NCBI GenBank assembly: GCA_002352375.1
Contig: DEIH01000170.1
Coordinates: 5,155 to 20,664 of the forward strand
Origin: Spirochaeta sp. UBA2779
Lineage (GTDB): Bacteria > Spirochaetota > Spirochaetia > DSM-2461
DNA: 15,510 nucleotides
Direction of reading: 5' to 3'
The translations under genes and the position numbers were made by a program. Below, piece by piece: positions 1-6,702 of the stretch. The first letter of the stretch is position 1. Each line of letters starts with the position of its first letter. The notes below the pieces were generated by a model. That model searched no databases. It had not been told where the DNA came from and saw only the letters and a program-made list of their open reading frames with translations.

Positions 1-1334
1 GAATTGATATCCCCCTGGGAAAGAACACACACTATGTTGATATTTCAGAAACAGAACTTTCCGGAATAAAAATCCACCTCATTGATGCACCCTGTTTTTC
101 ATCAAAAACTGATATTTATAATTATACAAAAGAGGATGCCCCGAATTCAGAAAATATCGGGGAAGGGCATCTTGATGCTAATAATATGAATGTCATTTTT
201 CAGGCTGCAGTTATTTTGGCTATCATGGAAAATGGTATTTCTCCTGATGTCATTAATGGCCATGACGGTCATACAGGACTATTACCATTGTATATGAAAA
301 AATTCGGTAAGCCTTCAGGGTTTTTCAAGAATACCGGAGTTCTTATTACCATTCATAATGCAGGAACAGCCTACCAGCAGATACTCGGGGATTTACCTTC
401 AGCATATGAGCTGACAGGAATTGCTGTTGAGGAACTACAGGAGTGCCTTTTGGATAACCAGGTAAATCCTTTAATGGCAGCCGGAATCTTCGGGCACGTT
501 AATACCGTTTCACCAGGTTATGCCAGAGAACTGCTTTCTGGAATTGATACGTTTTCAGGTAGTCTGGGTACAGCCTATAAAGCTGCAGGAATCCGGCTAA
601 AGGGTATTTACAACGGAATAAATCCCGATTATTGGCTGGATAAGCCCTTTCTTGCATTAGGGAGCAGATTAAACAGACGCAGAGAATTGTGTCGTATTGT
701 TGATAATACAGTGTACAGTGGCATTCACAAATCAGCCGGTATTCCCAACTCGGAAGTACCCTGGATTGTTTTTCACGGGCGGCTCACACCGCAGAAAGGT
801 GTTGATGCAATCCTCAATCTACCGGAAGATTTCGAGGGATTAGCAGGTAAGTTCAATTTTATCTTTTACGGACAGGGTGAAGAACAACTTGTTGAAAAAC
901 TGCGCTTTAGAGCCGAAAAGTCATCAGACTGGTTTTTTTTTGAAGGTTACAATCGGGACTTTACAGTCAAACTTATTGCATCGGCATCTTTTGTTGTTGT
1001 CCCTTCAATATGGGAGCCCTGCGGTCAGATTGATATGATCGGTCAGCTTTTGGGTGCCATACCTATAGTCCGTTCTGTCGGTGGTCTTAAAAAAATCCGT
1101 CATAGGATTGACGGATTTAAGTATTCCAGTAAAAACACCCAGGGCTTGCTGAGAAACCTGAAAACTTCGCTGAATTGGGAGTTGGAAAAACAGGGAAAGG
1201 TATCGCTGATACGCCGGCGTGCCGAAAATGTAATATATGGACGACGTATTTGGCGAAAAATCCTTATTCGAGGATATCTTCCCCTCTATAGAAAAGCACA
1301 GCGGGAAATCAAACACTGGGAGTCTCTTTCCTGA
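1..1334 (+). CDS. glgA: Glycogen synthase (ADP-glucose type, GT5), 5' end cut by window
   Basis: Transfers glucose from ADP-glucose to the growing alpha-1,4-glucan in cytoplasmic glycogen synthesis. The reading frame is open from base 3, so the gene starts upstream; the ATG at 186 is internal. Recognisable GT5 landmarks in order are GHDGHTGLLP (258-287; usually HDWHTGL), a TIHN segment near 348, TVSPGYA (~507-527), GIYNGINPDYW (~603-635), GRLTPQKG (777-800) carrying the Arg and Lys of the nucleotide-sugar site, and WEPCG (1011-1025) with the conserved Glu and Cys. The usual GLTQ after EPCG is replaced by GQIDM, and the family's RRTGGL reads RSVGGL. The family fold is clear, but several motif positions have drifted, so a changed donor or reduced activity is possible. 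The last 98 bases overlap the next gene in another frame. The C-terminal GRRIWRKILIRGYLPLY matches the usual closing helix, so the overlap is not a simple read-on artefact. Confidence 0.85.
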   Translation, partial: IDIPLGKNTHYVDISETELSGIKIHLIDAPCFSSKTDIYNYTKEDAPNSENIGEGHLDANNMNVIFQAAVILAIMENGISPDVINGHDGHTGLLPLYMKKFGKPSGFFKNTGVLITIHNAGTAYQQILGDLPSAYELTGIAVEELQECLLDNQVNPLMAAGIFGHVNTVSPGYARELLSGIDTFSGSLGTAYKAAGIRLKGIYNGINPDYWLDKPFLALGSRLNRRRELCRIVDNTVYSGIHKSAGIPNSEVPWIVFHGRLTPQKGVDAILNLPEDFEGLAGKFNFIFYGQGEEQLVEKLRFRAEKSSDWFFFEGYNRDFTVKLIASASFVVVPSIWEPCGQIDMIGQLLGAIPIVRSVGGLKKIRHRIDGFKYSSKNTQGLLRNLKTSLNWELEKQGKVSLIRRRAENVIYGRRIWRKILIRGYLPLYRKAQREIKHWESLS

Positions 1335-2046
1335 TATCACCGCGGTTAATACCGCTGCCAAACTGATACATCAAACCCTTGAGCTGGCTGAAATTCTTAT
1401 CTCCCCGGGAATCCGAACTATAGATTTAGCTGAATCCCTGGAAAAATCTTTAAAGGACAGTGGTTCAGATTCTGGAGTTCTCATCTGCATATCTCCGGAA
1501 GATACCGTTTGGCATGGAATACCCGGAGATAGAATACTGATATCTGGAGAAATTGTTACCGTGGATATCGCCTGTTCGGTAAGAGGATGGTGGGCGGATG
1601 CCGCAAGAACATTCCCTGTCGGTGTAATAGATGAAAGAAGAAGAGAATTAATCTGTGCGGCATGGACGGCCACAAAAAAACTGGCAACGACAATGAAACC
1701 GGAGGAGATCGGTATAGAATCCTCAAAGTCGGTTTTAAGTATTACCGAAAAGTGGAATGTTTCCCTGGTGTCAGAAGGTGCCGGCCACCGCATCGGGCAG
1801 AAAATGCATGAGCCCCCATCTCTTACCTACGACGGCAGAACCCATGAAGCATTACGTTCAGGATACATCTATACGGCTGAGCCGGTTCTCTCCTCTGGTA
1901 ATGGGAAAATACACATTTCAGAAGATGGTTCGGCTGTTACAGCCGATGGGGAACCTTCAGCACATTTTGAAGTAACATTCCTGCTGATTGAGCATGGAAC
2001 ACAAATTCTAGGCTCACCTGAATGGTTCGAACATCAACCCTGTTGA
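1237..2046 (+). CDS. map: Type I methionine aminopeptidase, divergent
   Basis: Removes the initiator methionine from nascent proteins in the cytosol. The 269-residue product keeps the pita-bread metallopeptidase signature: His93 in HGIP, metal ligands Asp110 and Asp121 (VDI and ADAART), His184 (GHRIG; usually GHGIG), His191 in MHEPP, Glu215 (TAEPVL) and Glu245 (HFEVTF). It lacks the YHGYP-like segment that normally precedes the HGIP strand, and it has about 30 extra N-terminal residues before the first helix. ATG 1237 is the first start after an in-frame TAA at 1231 and no later ATG or GTG lies before the conserved domain, so the start inside glgA is the best choice. No good Shine-Dalgarno is visible, so translation probably depends on coupling to glgA. 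A divergent paralogue beside a standard map elsewhere is possible. The family call is firm; its status as the main enzyme is uncertain. Confidence 0.85.
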   Translation: MDDVFGEKSLFEDIFPSIEKHSGKSNTGSLFPDITAVNTAAKLIHQTLELAEILISPGIRTIDLAESLEKSLKDSGSDSGVLICISPEDTVWHGIPGDRILISGEIVTVDIACSVRGWWADAARTFPVGVIDERRRELICAAWTATKKLATTMKPEEIGIESSKSVLSITEKWNVSLVSEGAGHRIGQKMHEPPSLTYDGRTHEALRSGYIYTAEPVLSSGNGKIHISEDGSAVTADGEPSAHFEVTFLLIEHGTQILGSPEWFEHQPC

Positions 2047-2072
2047 CACTTCTGCCCTCGGGGTGTTATTTT
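2043..2072 (+). promoter_or_regulatory. Sigma-70 type promoter for the tRNA pair
   Basis: A perfect TTGACA -35 box (2043-2048) overlaps the map stop codon. An 18-base spacer leads to TATTTT (2067-2072), preceded by TG at 2064-2065, which forms an extended -10. A start near 2079 would leave roughly 25 bases of leader before tRNA-Thr. The bases after the -10 box are C/G-rich, as in stable-RNA promoters that respond to ppGpp; that regulatory reading is inference. Confidence 0.65.
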
Positions 2073-2104
2073 CCCCTTCGACGACGCGGAATGCAGTCGA
2101 GATC

Positions 2105-2178
2105 GCCATCTTAGCTCAGCTGGCCAGAGCACGTGATTTGTAATCTCGGGGTCGTCGGTTCGAATCCGACAGATGGCT
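2105..2178 (+). tRNA. tRNA-Thr (anticodon UGU)
   Basis: The 74-base cloverleaf folds cleanly. The acceptor stem is GCCATCT/AGATGGC, the D stem GCTC/GAGC, the anticodon stem CGTGA/TCTCG with loop TTTGTAA (anticodon TGT), the variable loop has five bases, and the T stem is GTCGG/CCGAC around TTCGAAT. The discriminator base is T. The anticodon stem carries one central U-U mismatch. No CCA is encoded, so a CCA-adding enzyme is needed. It is the first RNA after the promoter at 2043-2072 and is separated from tRNA-Tyr by 14 bases, so the two are probably one transcript. Confidence 0.95.
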
Positions 2179-2192
2179 TGTCGGTTTATTAC

Positions 2193-2273
2193 GGGGAGGT
2201 TCCCGAGTGGTCAAAGGGGGCAGACTGTAAATCTGTTGCTTCGGCTTCGAAGGTTCAAATCCTTCTCTCCCCA
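2193..2273 (+). tRNA. tRNA-Tyr (anticodon GUA)
   Basis: This is an 81-base class II tRNA. The acceptor stem is GGGGAGG/TCTCCCC with one G-U pair next to the body, the anticodon stem GCAGA/TCTGT holds loop CTGTAAA (anticodon GTA), a long variable arm of about 12 bases follows, and the T arm is GAAGG-TTCAAAT-CCTTC. The discriminator is A, as usual for tyrosine. No CCA is encoded. It is followed 6 bases later by a strong terminator. Confidence 0.96.
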
Positions 2274-2279
2274 CTTTTT

Positions 2280-2308
2280 AAAAAGGTCTCCTTCCGGAGG
2301 CCTTTTTT
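2280..2308 (+). terminator. Intrinsic terminator of the tRNA-Thr/tRNA-Tyr transcript
   Basis: A 12-bp stem (arms 2280-2291 and 2296-2307, one G-U pair) closes a TTCC tetraloop. The GC-rich upper half is flanked below by A5/T5, and the 3' arm runs into T6 (2303-2308). It ends only 17 bases before the next start codon. The A/T symmetry gives partial function on the other strand too, but no minus-strand gene needs it. Confidence 0.85.
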
Positions 2309-2325
2309 GTTTAAAGGACCTTATA

Positions 2326-2781
2326 TTGCTGTCTAAAAATGAAGAGAAACCTTTTTGGAACAAGGGCTTGAAGTTTAGCTGTACATCATGCGGACATTGC
2401 TGCAGGCATGAACCGGGTTATGTTTTTCTTTCTCAATCAGATCTCAGCAAATTGGCAAAAAACGCCAGAATGACTGTGTTGGAGTTTTCAAAGAAGTACT
2501 GCCGGATTGTTGACCTCGGGATCACGACACGTTTAAGTTTAACTGAAACTGATGAGAATGACTGTATCTTCTGGGATCAGGGCTGTACGGTCTATAAAGC
2601 CAGGCCTCTGCAGTGTCAAACCTATCCCTTCTGGCCGGCAATACTCTCTTCAGAAGAGGATTGGGAACGTGAATCCAGGGAATGTCCCGGAATGAACCAT
2701 GGTAAAAATCATTCTGCCCGGGAAATTTCAGCAACTTTGAAAAAACGTGAACTTGAAGTTTTGCTATCCCCTTCCCGATAA
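2326..2781 (+). CDS. YkgJ-family cysteine cluster (CxxCxxCC) protein
   Basis: This 151-residue cytoplasmic protein has the CxxCxxCC signature (Cys19, Cys22, Cys25, Cys26) near the N terminus. A second Cys-rich half contains CIFWDQGCTVYKARPLQC followed by a YPFWP segment, the usual arrangement of the YkgJ zinc/iron-chelating family (PF03692). The metal and the biochemical role of the family are not established. The start chosen is TTG 2326, because AAAGGA at 2313-2318 lies 7 bases upstream. The frame is open further back, but that would run through the terminator and tRNA-Tyr. The MBL-fold gene follows after 24 bases. No separate promoter is evident between the tRNA terminator and the start, so expression may rely on readthrough or on a promoter hidden in the tRNA region. 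Confidence 0.8.
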   Translation: MLSKNEEKPFWNKGLKFSCTSCGHCCRHEPGYVFLSQSDLSKLAKNARMTVLEFSKKYCRIVDLGITTRLSLTETDENDCIFWDQGCTVYKARPLQCQTYPFWPAILSSEEDWERESRECPGMNHGKNHSAREISATLKKRELEVLLSPSR

Positions 2782-2805
2782 GATAGTATTGTTTACGGAG
2801 GTTTT

Positions 2806-3759
2806 ATGATTGTTCGTTTTTGGGGAGTCCGGGGGTCGAGCCCAACTCCTCTAACCCCGGGAGAACTCCGGAACAAGATTTCCGCTGTTGTACAACGAAT
2901 AAAACCCTCTCATTTACACAACTCAGAAACCCGTCAGCAGTTTCTTTCCAGTCTGCCACCGGAAATATTTGGAACAGTCGGCGGTAACACCGCATGCATG
3001 GAAGTGCGAACCGCTGAAGGCACCATGATAGTCCTAGATACCGGAACAGGCTTGAGAGAGCTGGAAAAAAGGGGCCGTAAGTTCCGGGAAAAAATCAGTG
3101 AATATCATATTTTTATATCCCATTTTCATTACGATCATCTTCTCGGCCTTCCCTATTTTGGAGCTATGTACAATCCCGGAGTAAAAGTAACCTTTTACAG
3201 TCCATATCCTGCAATGGAGAGAATCCTTTCCAACTTCATGAATGTACCGTATCATCCTGTCGGCTGGGATAGTTTTGCTGCAAAAATTCAATTCCGGATT
3301 CTCAAAAAAAATGAAACGCTGAAGCTAGGCGGAGCCGAAGTGAACTGGATACGCAGAAATCATCCCAACGGCAGCATTTCCTATAAAGTTACCGAAGCGG
3401 GCCGTTCCTTCATCTACTCTACTGATACCGAACTCACAGAAAAAGATTTCCGTAGAACTGATAAAAACGTTTCGTATTTTCAGGATGCCGATGCAATTGT
3501 CCTTGATGCACAGTACACCCTGGGTGAAGCTATAGAGAAATATAATTGGGGACATTCTTCGTACAGTCTTGCCGTTGAGTTTGTAAGGGAGTTCTCTATA
3601 AAAAAACTCTTTCTATTCCACCACGAACCACTGAATACAGATAGTGAGATGGAAGGAATCCTGAGATCTGCTCAATGGTTTGACAATCGACTAGAGCATA
3701 GGGGCAGATCTTCCCTTGAAATTGATCTTGCCCGTGAGGGCTACACTTTTGAATTTTAA
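2806..3759 (+). CDS. MBL-fold metallo-hydrolase
   Basis: The 317-residue protein is probably a cytoplasmic metal-dependent hydrolase. The N-terminal FWGVRGSSPTP and GGNTACMEV segments mark the metallo-beta-lactamase subgroup that resembles RNase Z, PhnP and class II cyclic-nucleotide phosphodiesterases. The metal motif HFHYDH is at residues 106-111. Further candidate ligands are His186 (RNHPNG), Asp207 (STDTE), His250 (GHSS) and His272/His273 (FHHEP), so a di-metal site looks complete. Short relatives join GVRGS almost directly to GGNT; here about 40 extra residues (17-57) separate them, an insertion of unknown purpose. A strong ACGGAGG at 2795-2801 lies 4 bases before the ATG. It sits between the YkgJ-type gene and mltG. 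The substrate cannot be told from sequence; a phosphodiester is the family's usual target. Confidence 0.82.
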   Translation: MIVRFWGVRGSSPTPLTPGELRNKISAVVQRIKPSHLHNSETRQQFLSSLPPEIFGTVGGNTACMEVRTAEGTMIVLDTGTGLRELEKRGRKFREKISEYHIFISHFHYDHLLGLPYFGAMYNPGVKVTFYSPYPAMERILSNFMNVPYHPVGWDSFAAKIQFRILKKNETLKLGGAEVNWIRRNHPNGSISYKVTEAGRSFIYSTDTELTEKDFRRTDKNVSYFQDADAIVLDAQYTLGEAIEKYNWGHSSYSLAVEFVREFSIKKLFLFHHEPLNTDSEMEGILRSAQWFDNRLEHRGRSSLEIDLAREGYTFEF

Positions 3760-3774
3760 GCGGTTTATAAAATA

Positions 3775-4908
3775 ATGTCAGAGTCCTTTAGTTACGTAAT
3801 CCGGAAAATTCTTCTGTTTCTACTTATTATCATTCCCGTTGTTATTATTCTTGGAGCTGCTGCTTTCTGGTTCATTCTGGATACACCTCCGGAAAATCCC
3901 GGGAATCAATCCGGTGAGGTAACTGTCGGTAAAGGGGCAAATATTATATCTGTCTCACAGCAGCTGGAGAAAAAAGGACTTGTTAAGAATTCCTGGTATA
4001 TATCATGGCGATTCAGGATTCTCAGCAGACTTGGGGAAGCAACCGCCCTGCAGTCCGGCCGTTATGTACTGGAAACCGGTCTGAAACCTTCGCAAATAAT
4101 CACAAGTCTTACCTCACCTTCAGAATCCCAGAGAGTCTATACCTCACTTGAGATACCTCCTGGTCTGACAGCTACGGAGATTGCCCTAAGAGTTCAGGAG
4201 GCCGGCCTGGCAAGAGCCGGAGATGTAATGGAGGCAATCATCAGCCTGAGAGAAGAATATCCTGTTAAAAGCAACCCCAAAGGATTACAGGGTTATCTTT
4301 TTCCCGATACCTACAAAATAGAATCACCTGTTGAAAACGGCATTGATAATCCTGAATCATCCAGAGAAATATCAGAACGTGTCGTCAGGATTATGGCAGA
4401 CAGGTTCTTCAACGTCCTGGGTGAGATAGACCCGCTTTGGAAAGGTCTTACCCTCTCTCAACTTCACGAGAAAGTTACCCTGGCATCCATTGTGGAAAGA
4501 GAATACCGGCAAGAAGATGAAGCACCGAATATTGCCGCTGTTTTTAACAATAGAATACTGGACGGAATGCCTTTGCAGTCCTGCGCAACTGTTGTGTATA
4601 CCATAGAAGAAACAGAGCAGGGCAAACCTTTTCAGAAGGATTACCTGAAGTTCAATCGGCGTATCTTTGAGCGATATCTTGAGATTCCTTCTGATTACAA
4701 TACATATTTCGACAAGGGACTCCCTCCTGGGCCCATATCCTCTCCAGGTAGAGTTGCCTTGGAATCTGCTTTTTTCCCCGCAGATATTGATGCACTTTTT
4801 TTTGTTGTTAAAGATCCGGCAGCCGGTACGCACACTTTTACCCGGGAATACAAGGATCATCTTGCCGCCCGGGAAGCGTATTTGAACCAATTCGTTATCA
4901 AGGACTGA
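3775..4908 (+). CDS. mltG: Endolytic murein transglycosylase MltG (YceG-like)
   Basis: Cleaves nascent glycan strands at the membrane and so sets where peptidoglycan chains end. The 377-residue protein has one N-terminal membrane anchor (about residues 11-35, cytoplasmic side first), a LysM-like region around GKGANIISVSQQLEKKG (53-68), and a YceG catalytic domain with GYLFPDTY (173-180), ASIVEREY with the presumed catalytic Glu241, VFNNRI (256-261), YNTY and GLPPGPISSPG. The usual LEGY before FPDT reads LQGY, and LQTD after NR-L reads LQSC, so two normally acidic positions are lost while the catalytic Glu remains. The Shine-Dalgarno is weak. The start is supported by the anchor length. The neighbour dnaG begins one base after the stop, and the elongasome genes lie further downstream in the window. 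Confidence 0.9.
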   Translation: MSESFSYVIRKILLFLLIIIPVVIILGAAAFWFILDTPPENPGNQSGEVTVGKGANIISVSQQLEKKGLVKNSWYISWRFRILSRLGEATALQSGRYVLETGLKPSQIITSLTSPSESQRVYTSLEIPPGLTATEIALRVQEAGLARAGDVMEAIISLREEYPVKSNPKGLQGYLFPDTYKIESPVENGIDNPESSREISERVVRIMADRFFNVLGEIDPLWKGLTLSQLHEKVTLASIVEREYRQEDEAPNIAAVFNNRILDGMPLQSCATVVYTIEETEQGKPFQKDYLKFNRRIFERYLEIPSDYNTYFDKGLPPGPISSPGRVALESAFFPADIDALFFVVKDPAAGTHTFTREYKDHLAAREAYLNQFVIKD

Positions 4909-4909
4909 T

Positions 4910-6700
4910 ATGGCGGGACGAATCCCTGAAAAAATCATAGATGAAGTCAGTCGCAAAACCGATATTCTGGATGTTGTCGGCAGCTATGTGAACCTTTCAC
5001 GAAAAGGTGACCGGTGGTGGGGGCTTTGTCCTTTTCACAACGAAAAGACTCCCTCATTCTCTGTCAGCCCGGATAAAAATATTTTTTACTGTTTTGGATG
5101 TCATAAAGGCGGCGGATCTTATCAGTTTCTGATGGAAATGGAATCATTGAACTTCCCTGAAGCTGTCAGACGTCTGGCAGAAAAAGCCGGCGTCGATATT
5201 CAGGATGACGATGGTGGAGAGGGATACAGGGATAATAGACGGGCTCTGGAAGACCTGTACAAAAGAGTCTCCAAGACATTCCGCTGGCTTTTTGTAAACA
5301 ATAAAAATGCCGTCCACGCCAGAGATTACCTTAACAAGCGGGGTATAAGTGAAGAAACAGCTGAATACTATCAGATAGGATGGGCTCCCCGGGATGGTGA
5401 GTGGCTCTACAATTTTCTTTTGAAGAAAAAGTATTCTTCAGAGTTCCTTGCAGAATCGGGGTTGTTCAGTCCAAAGTCTCCACGTTGGTCATATTTTGTT
5501 GACAGGCTGATGTTTCCTGTTATGCCGGACAGTGAGCGTGTTGTGGCTTTCAGCGGCCGTGCCTTAAACGGTAAAGAGCCTAAGTACATCAATTCACCTG
5601 AGACTGTGTTGTATAAAAAAAGCCGACAGCTTTACGGTCTGGGACAGGCCAGAAAAAAAATAAGAGAAAATAAACACGTCGTAATTTGTGAAGGCAATCT
5701 GGATGTACTATCCTGTATGCAGGCGGATTCAGGAAATATCGTTGCCCCGCTAGGTACGGCGTTTACTCAGGATCAGGCCGGATTGATTAAAAGACAGGCA
5801 GATTCCATCACGCTTTTATTCGACGGTGATGATGCAGGGAGGAAGGCGACGGTAAAAGCGGCAATACTTGCAGAAAGCGTCGGTTTGACTGTAAAAACAG
5901 TAAAAATACCTCGAGGAACTGATCCATCAGATATTCTTTGCAGTCAGGGGCCCGAAACGTTGAAAAAACTTATCGAAAGGCCTATAAATATCTTTGATTA
6001 TTTGTTAGATTTGCTGATTAGTGCTAAAACCGACAATACGGGAGAAGCACAGGAGGAGGCCCTCAAAGAGCTGACACCCTATCTGGATGCGGTTGGATCC
6101 GATGTCCGAAGAGAAAAATATCTTCGGCAGTTAGCTGATGAAGTTAATGCGGACCCGGTAACCGTCATCAGAGAGTACAGAAACAACAGGGGAAAGGAAC
6201 TGTTAAGAACGTCCAGATTGTTATCCTACAGATCCACCGACTTAGAAACAGAAACCGTTTTCAACCCTGTAGGTGATGAACTTTACCTGATGACAGCCGT
6301 AGCTGTGAAGACAGAACACTTTACCACCTTGAGAAGATCGCTCGCCCCTGAAATCTTTCGGGATAGGCGGGCTTTATCCGTGTACCGGGTGATGGATGAG
6401 CTGAGTGTTGATGGTCGTGAACTCAGTACGGAAGTCATTGTATCGAAACTTGACGATGAAAAACTGAAGAGTTACATCCTCGAGAAAGCTGTAGCAGGGA
6501 TTTATGACCAAAGAGCTGATGGTACAATTAAGGAAAAGATAAGGATACTGCAGATTCGAACATTGAACGAGGAACGGCAGGAACTTCAGAAATTAATGGA
6601 TAAAGGAAATGATACCGGGGTGGATGCTGTTAATCCGATGATTAACAATGCCCGGATGAAACGAATAGTGGAAATTGATAATGAAATACAGGCAAGGTGA
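4910..6700 (+). CDS. dnaG: DNA primase DnaG
   Basis: Makes RNA primers for chromosome replication in association with the DnaB helicase. The 596-residue product is full length. A CHC2 zinc finger occupies residues 40-64 (Cys40, His43, Cys61, Cys64). The RNA polymerase core holds VVAFSGRALN and the KYINSPET stretch (212-231). The Toprim site has Glu261 in CEGNLDV and Asp305/Asp307 in FDGDDAG. A divergent C-terminal helicase-binding region follows from about 435. The family consensus EGYxDV has Asn in place of Tyr here. The ATG is one base after the mltG stop, with AAGGA (4900-4904) inside the mltG end, and rpoD follows within 2 bases, so the three genes are almost certainly co-transcribed and coupled. 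The usual enterobacterial partner rpsU is absent upstream. Confidence 0.96.
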   Translation: MAGRIPEKIIDEVSRKTDILDVVGSYVNLSRKGDRWWGLCPFHNEKTPSFSVSPDKNIFYCFGCHKGGGSYQFLMEMESLNFPEAVRRLAEKAGVDIQDDDGGEGYRDNRRALEDLYKRVSKTFRWLFVNNKNAVHARDYLNKRGISEETAEYYQIGWAPRDGEWLYNFLLKKKYSSEFLAESGLFSPKSPRWSYFVDRLMFPVMPDSERVVAFSGRALNGKEPKYINSPETVLYKKSRQLYGLGQARKKIRENKHVVICEGNLDVLSCMQADSGNIVAPLGTAFTQDQAGLIKRQADSITLLFDGDDAGRKATVKAAILAESVGLTVKTVKIPRGTDPSDILCSQGPETLKKLIERPINIFDYLLDLLISAKTDNTGEAQEEALKELTPYLDAVGSDVRREKYLRQLADEVNADPVTVIREYRNNRGKELLRTSRLLSYRSTDLETETVFNPVGDELYLMTAVAVKTEHFTTLRRSLAPEIFRDRRALSVYRVMDELSVDGRELSTEVIVSKLDDEKLKSYILEKAVAGIYDQRADGTIKEKIRILQIRTLNEERQELQKLMDKGNDTGVDAVNPMINNARMKRIVEIDNEIQAR

Positions 6701-6702
6701 GG

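Noticed and set aside
2133..2336. Plus-strand 67-codon open frame across both tRNA genes
   Set aside because: It is covered by two well-folded tRNAs and a terminator, and its start lies within tRNA-Thr.
4372..4956. Minus-strand frame of 194 codons
   Set aside because: It is antisense to the conserved catalytic half of mltG, with no recognisable domain.
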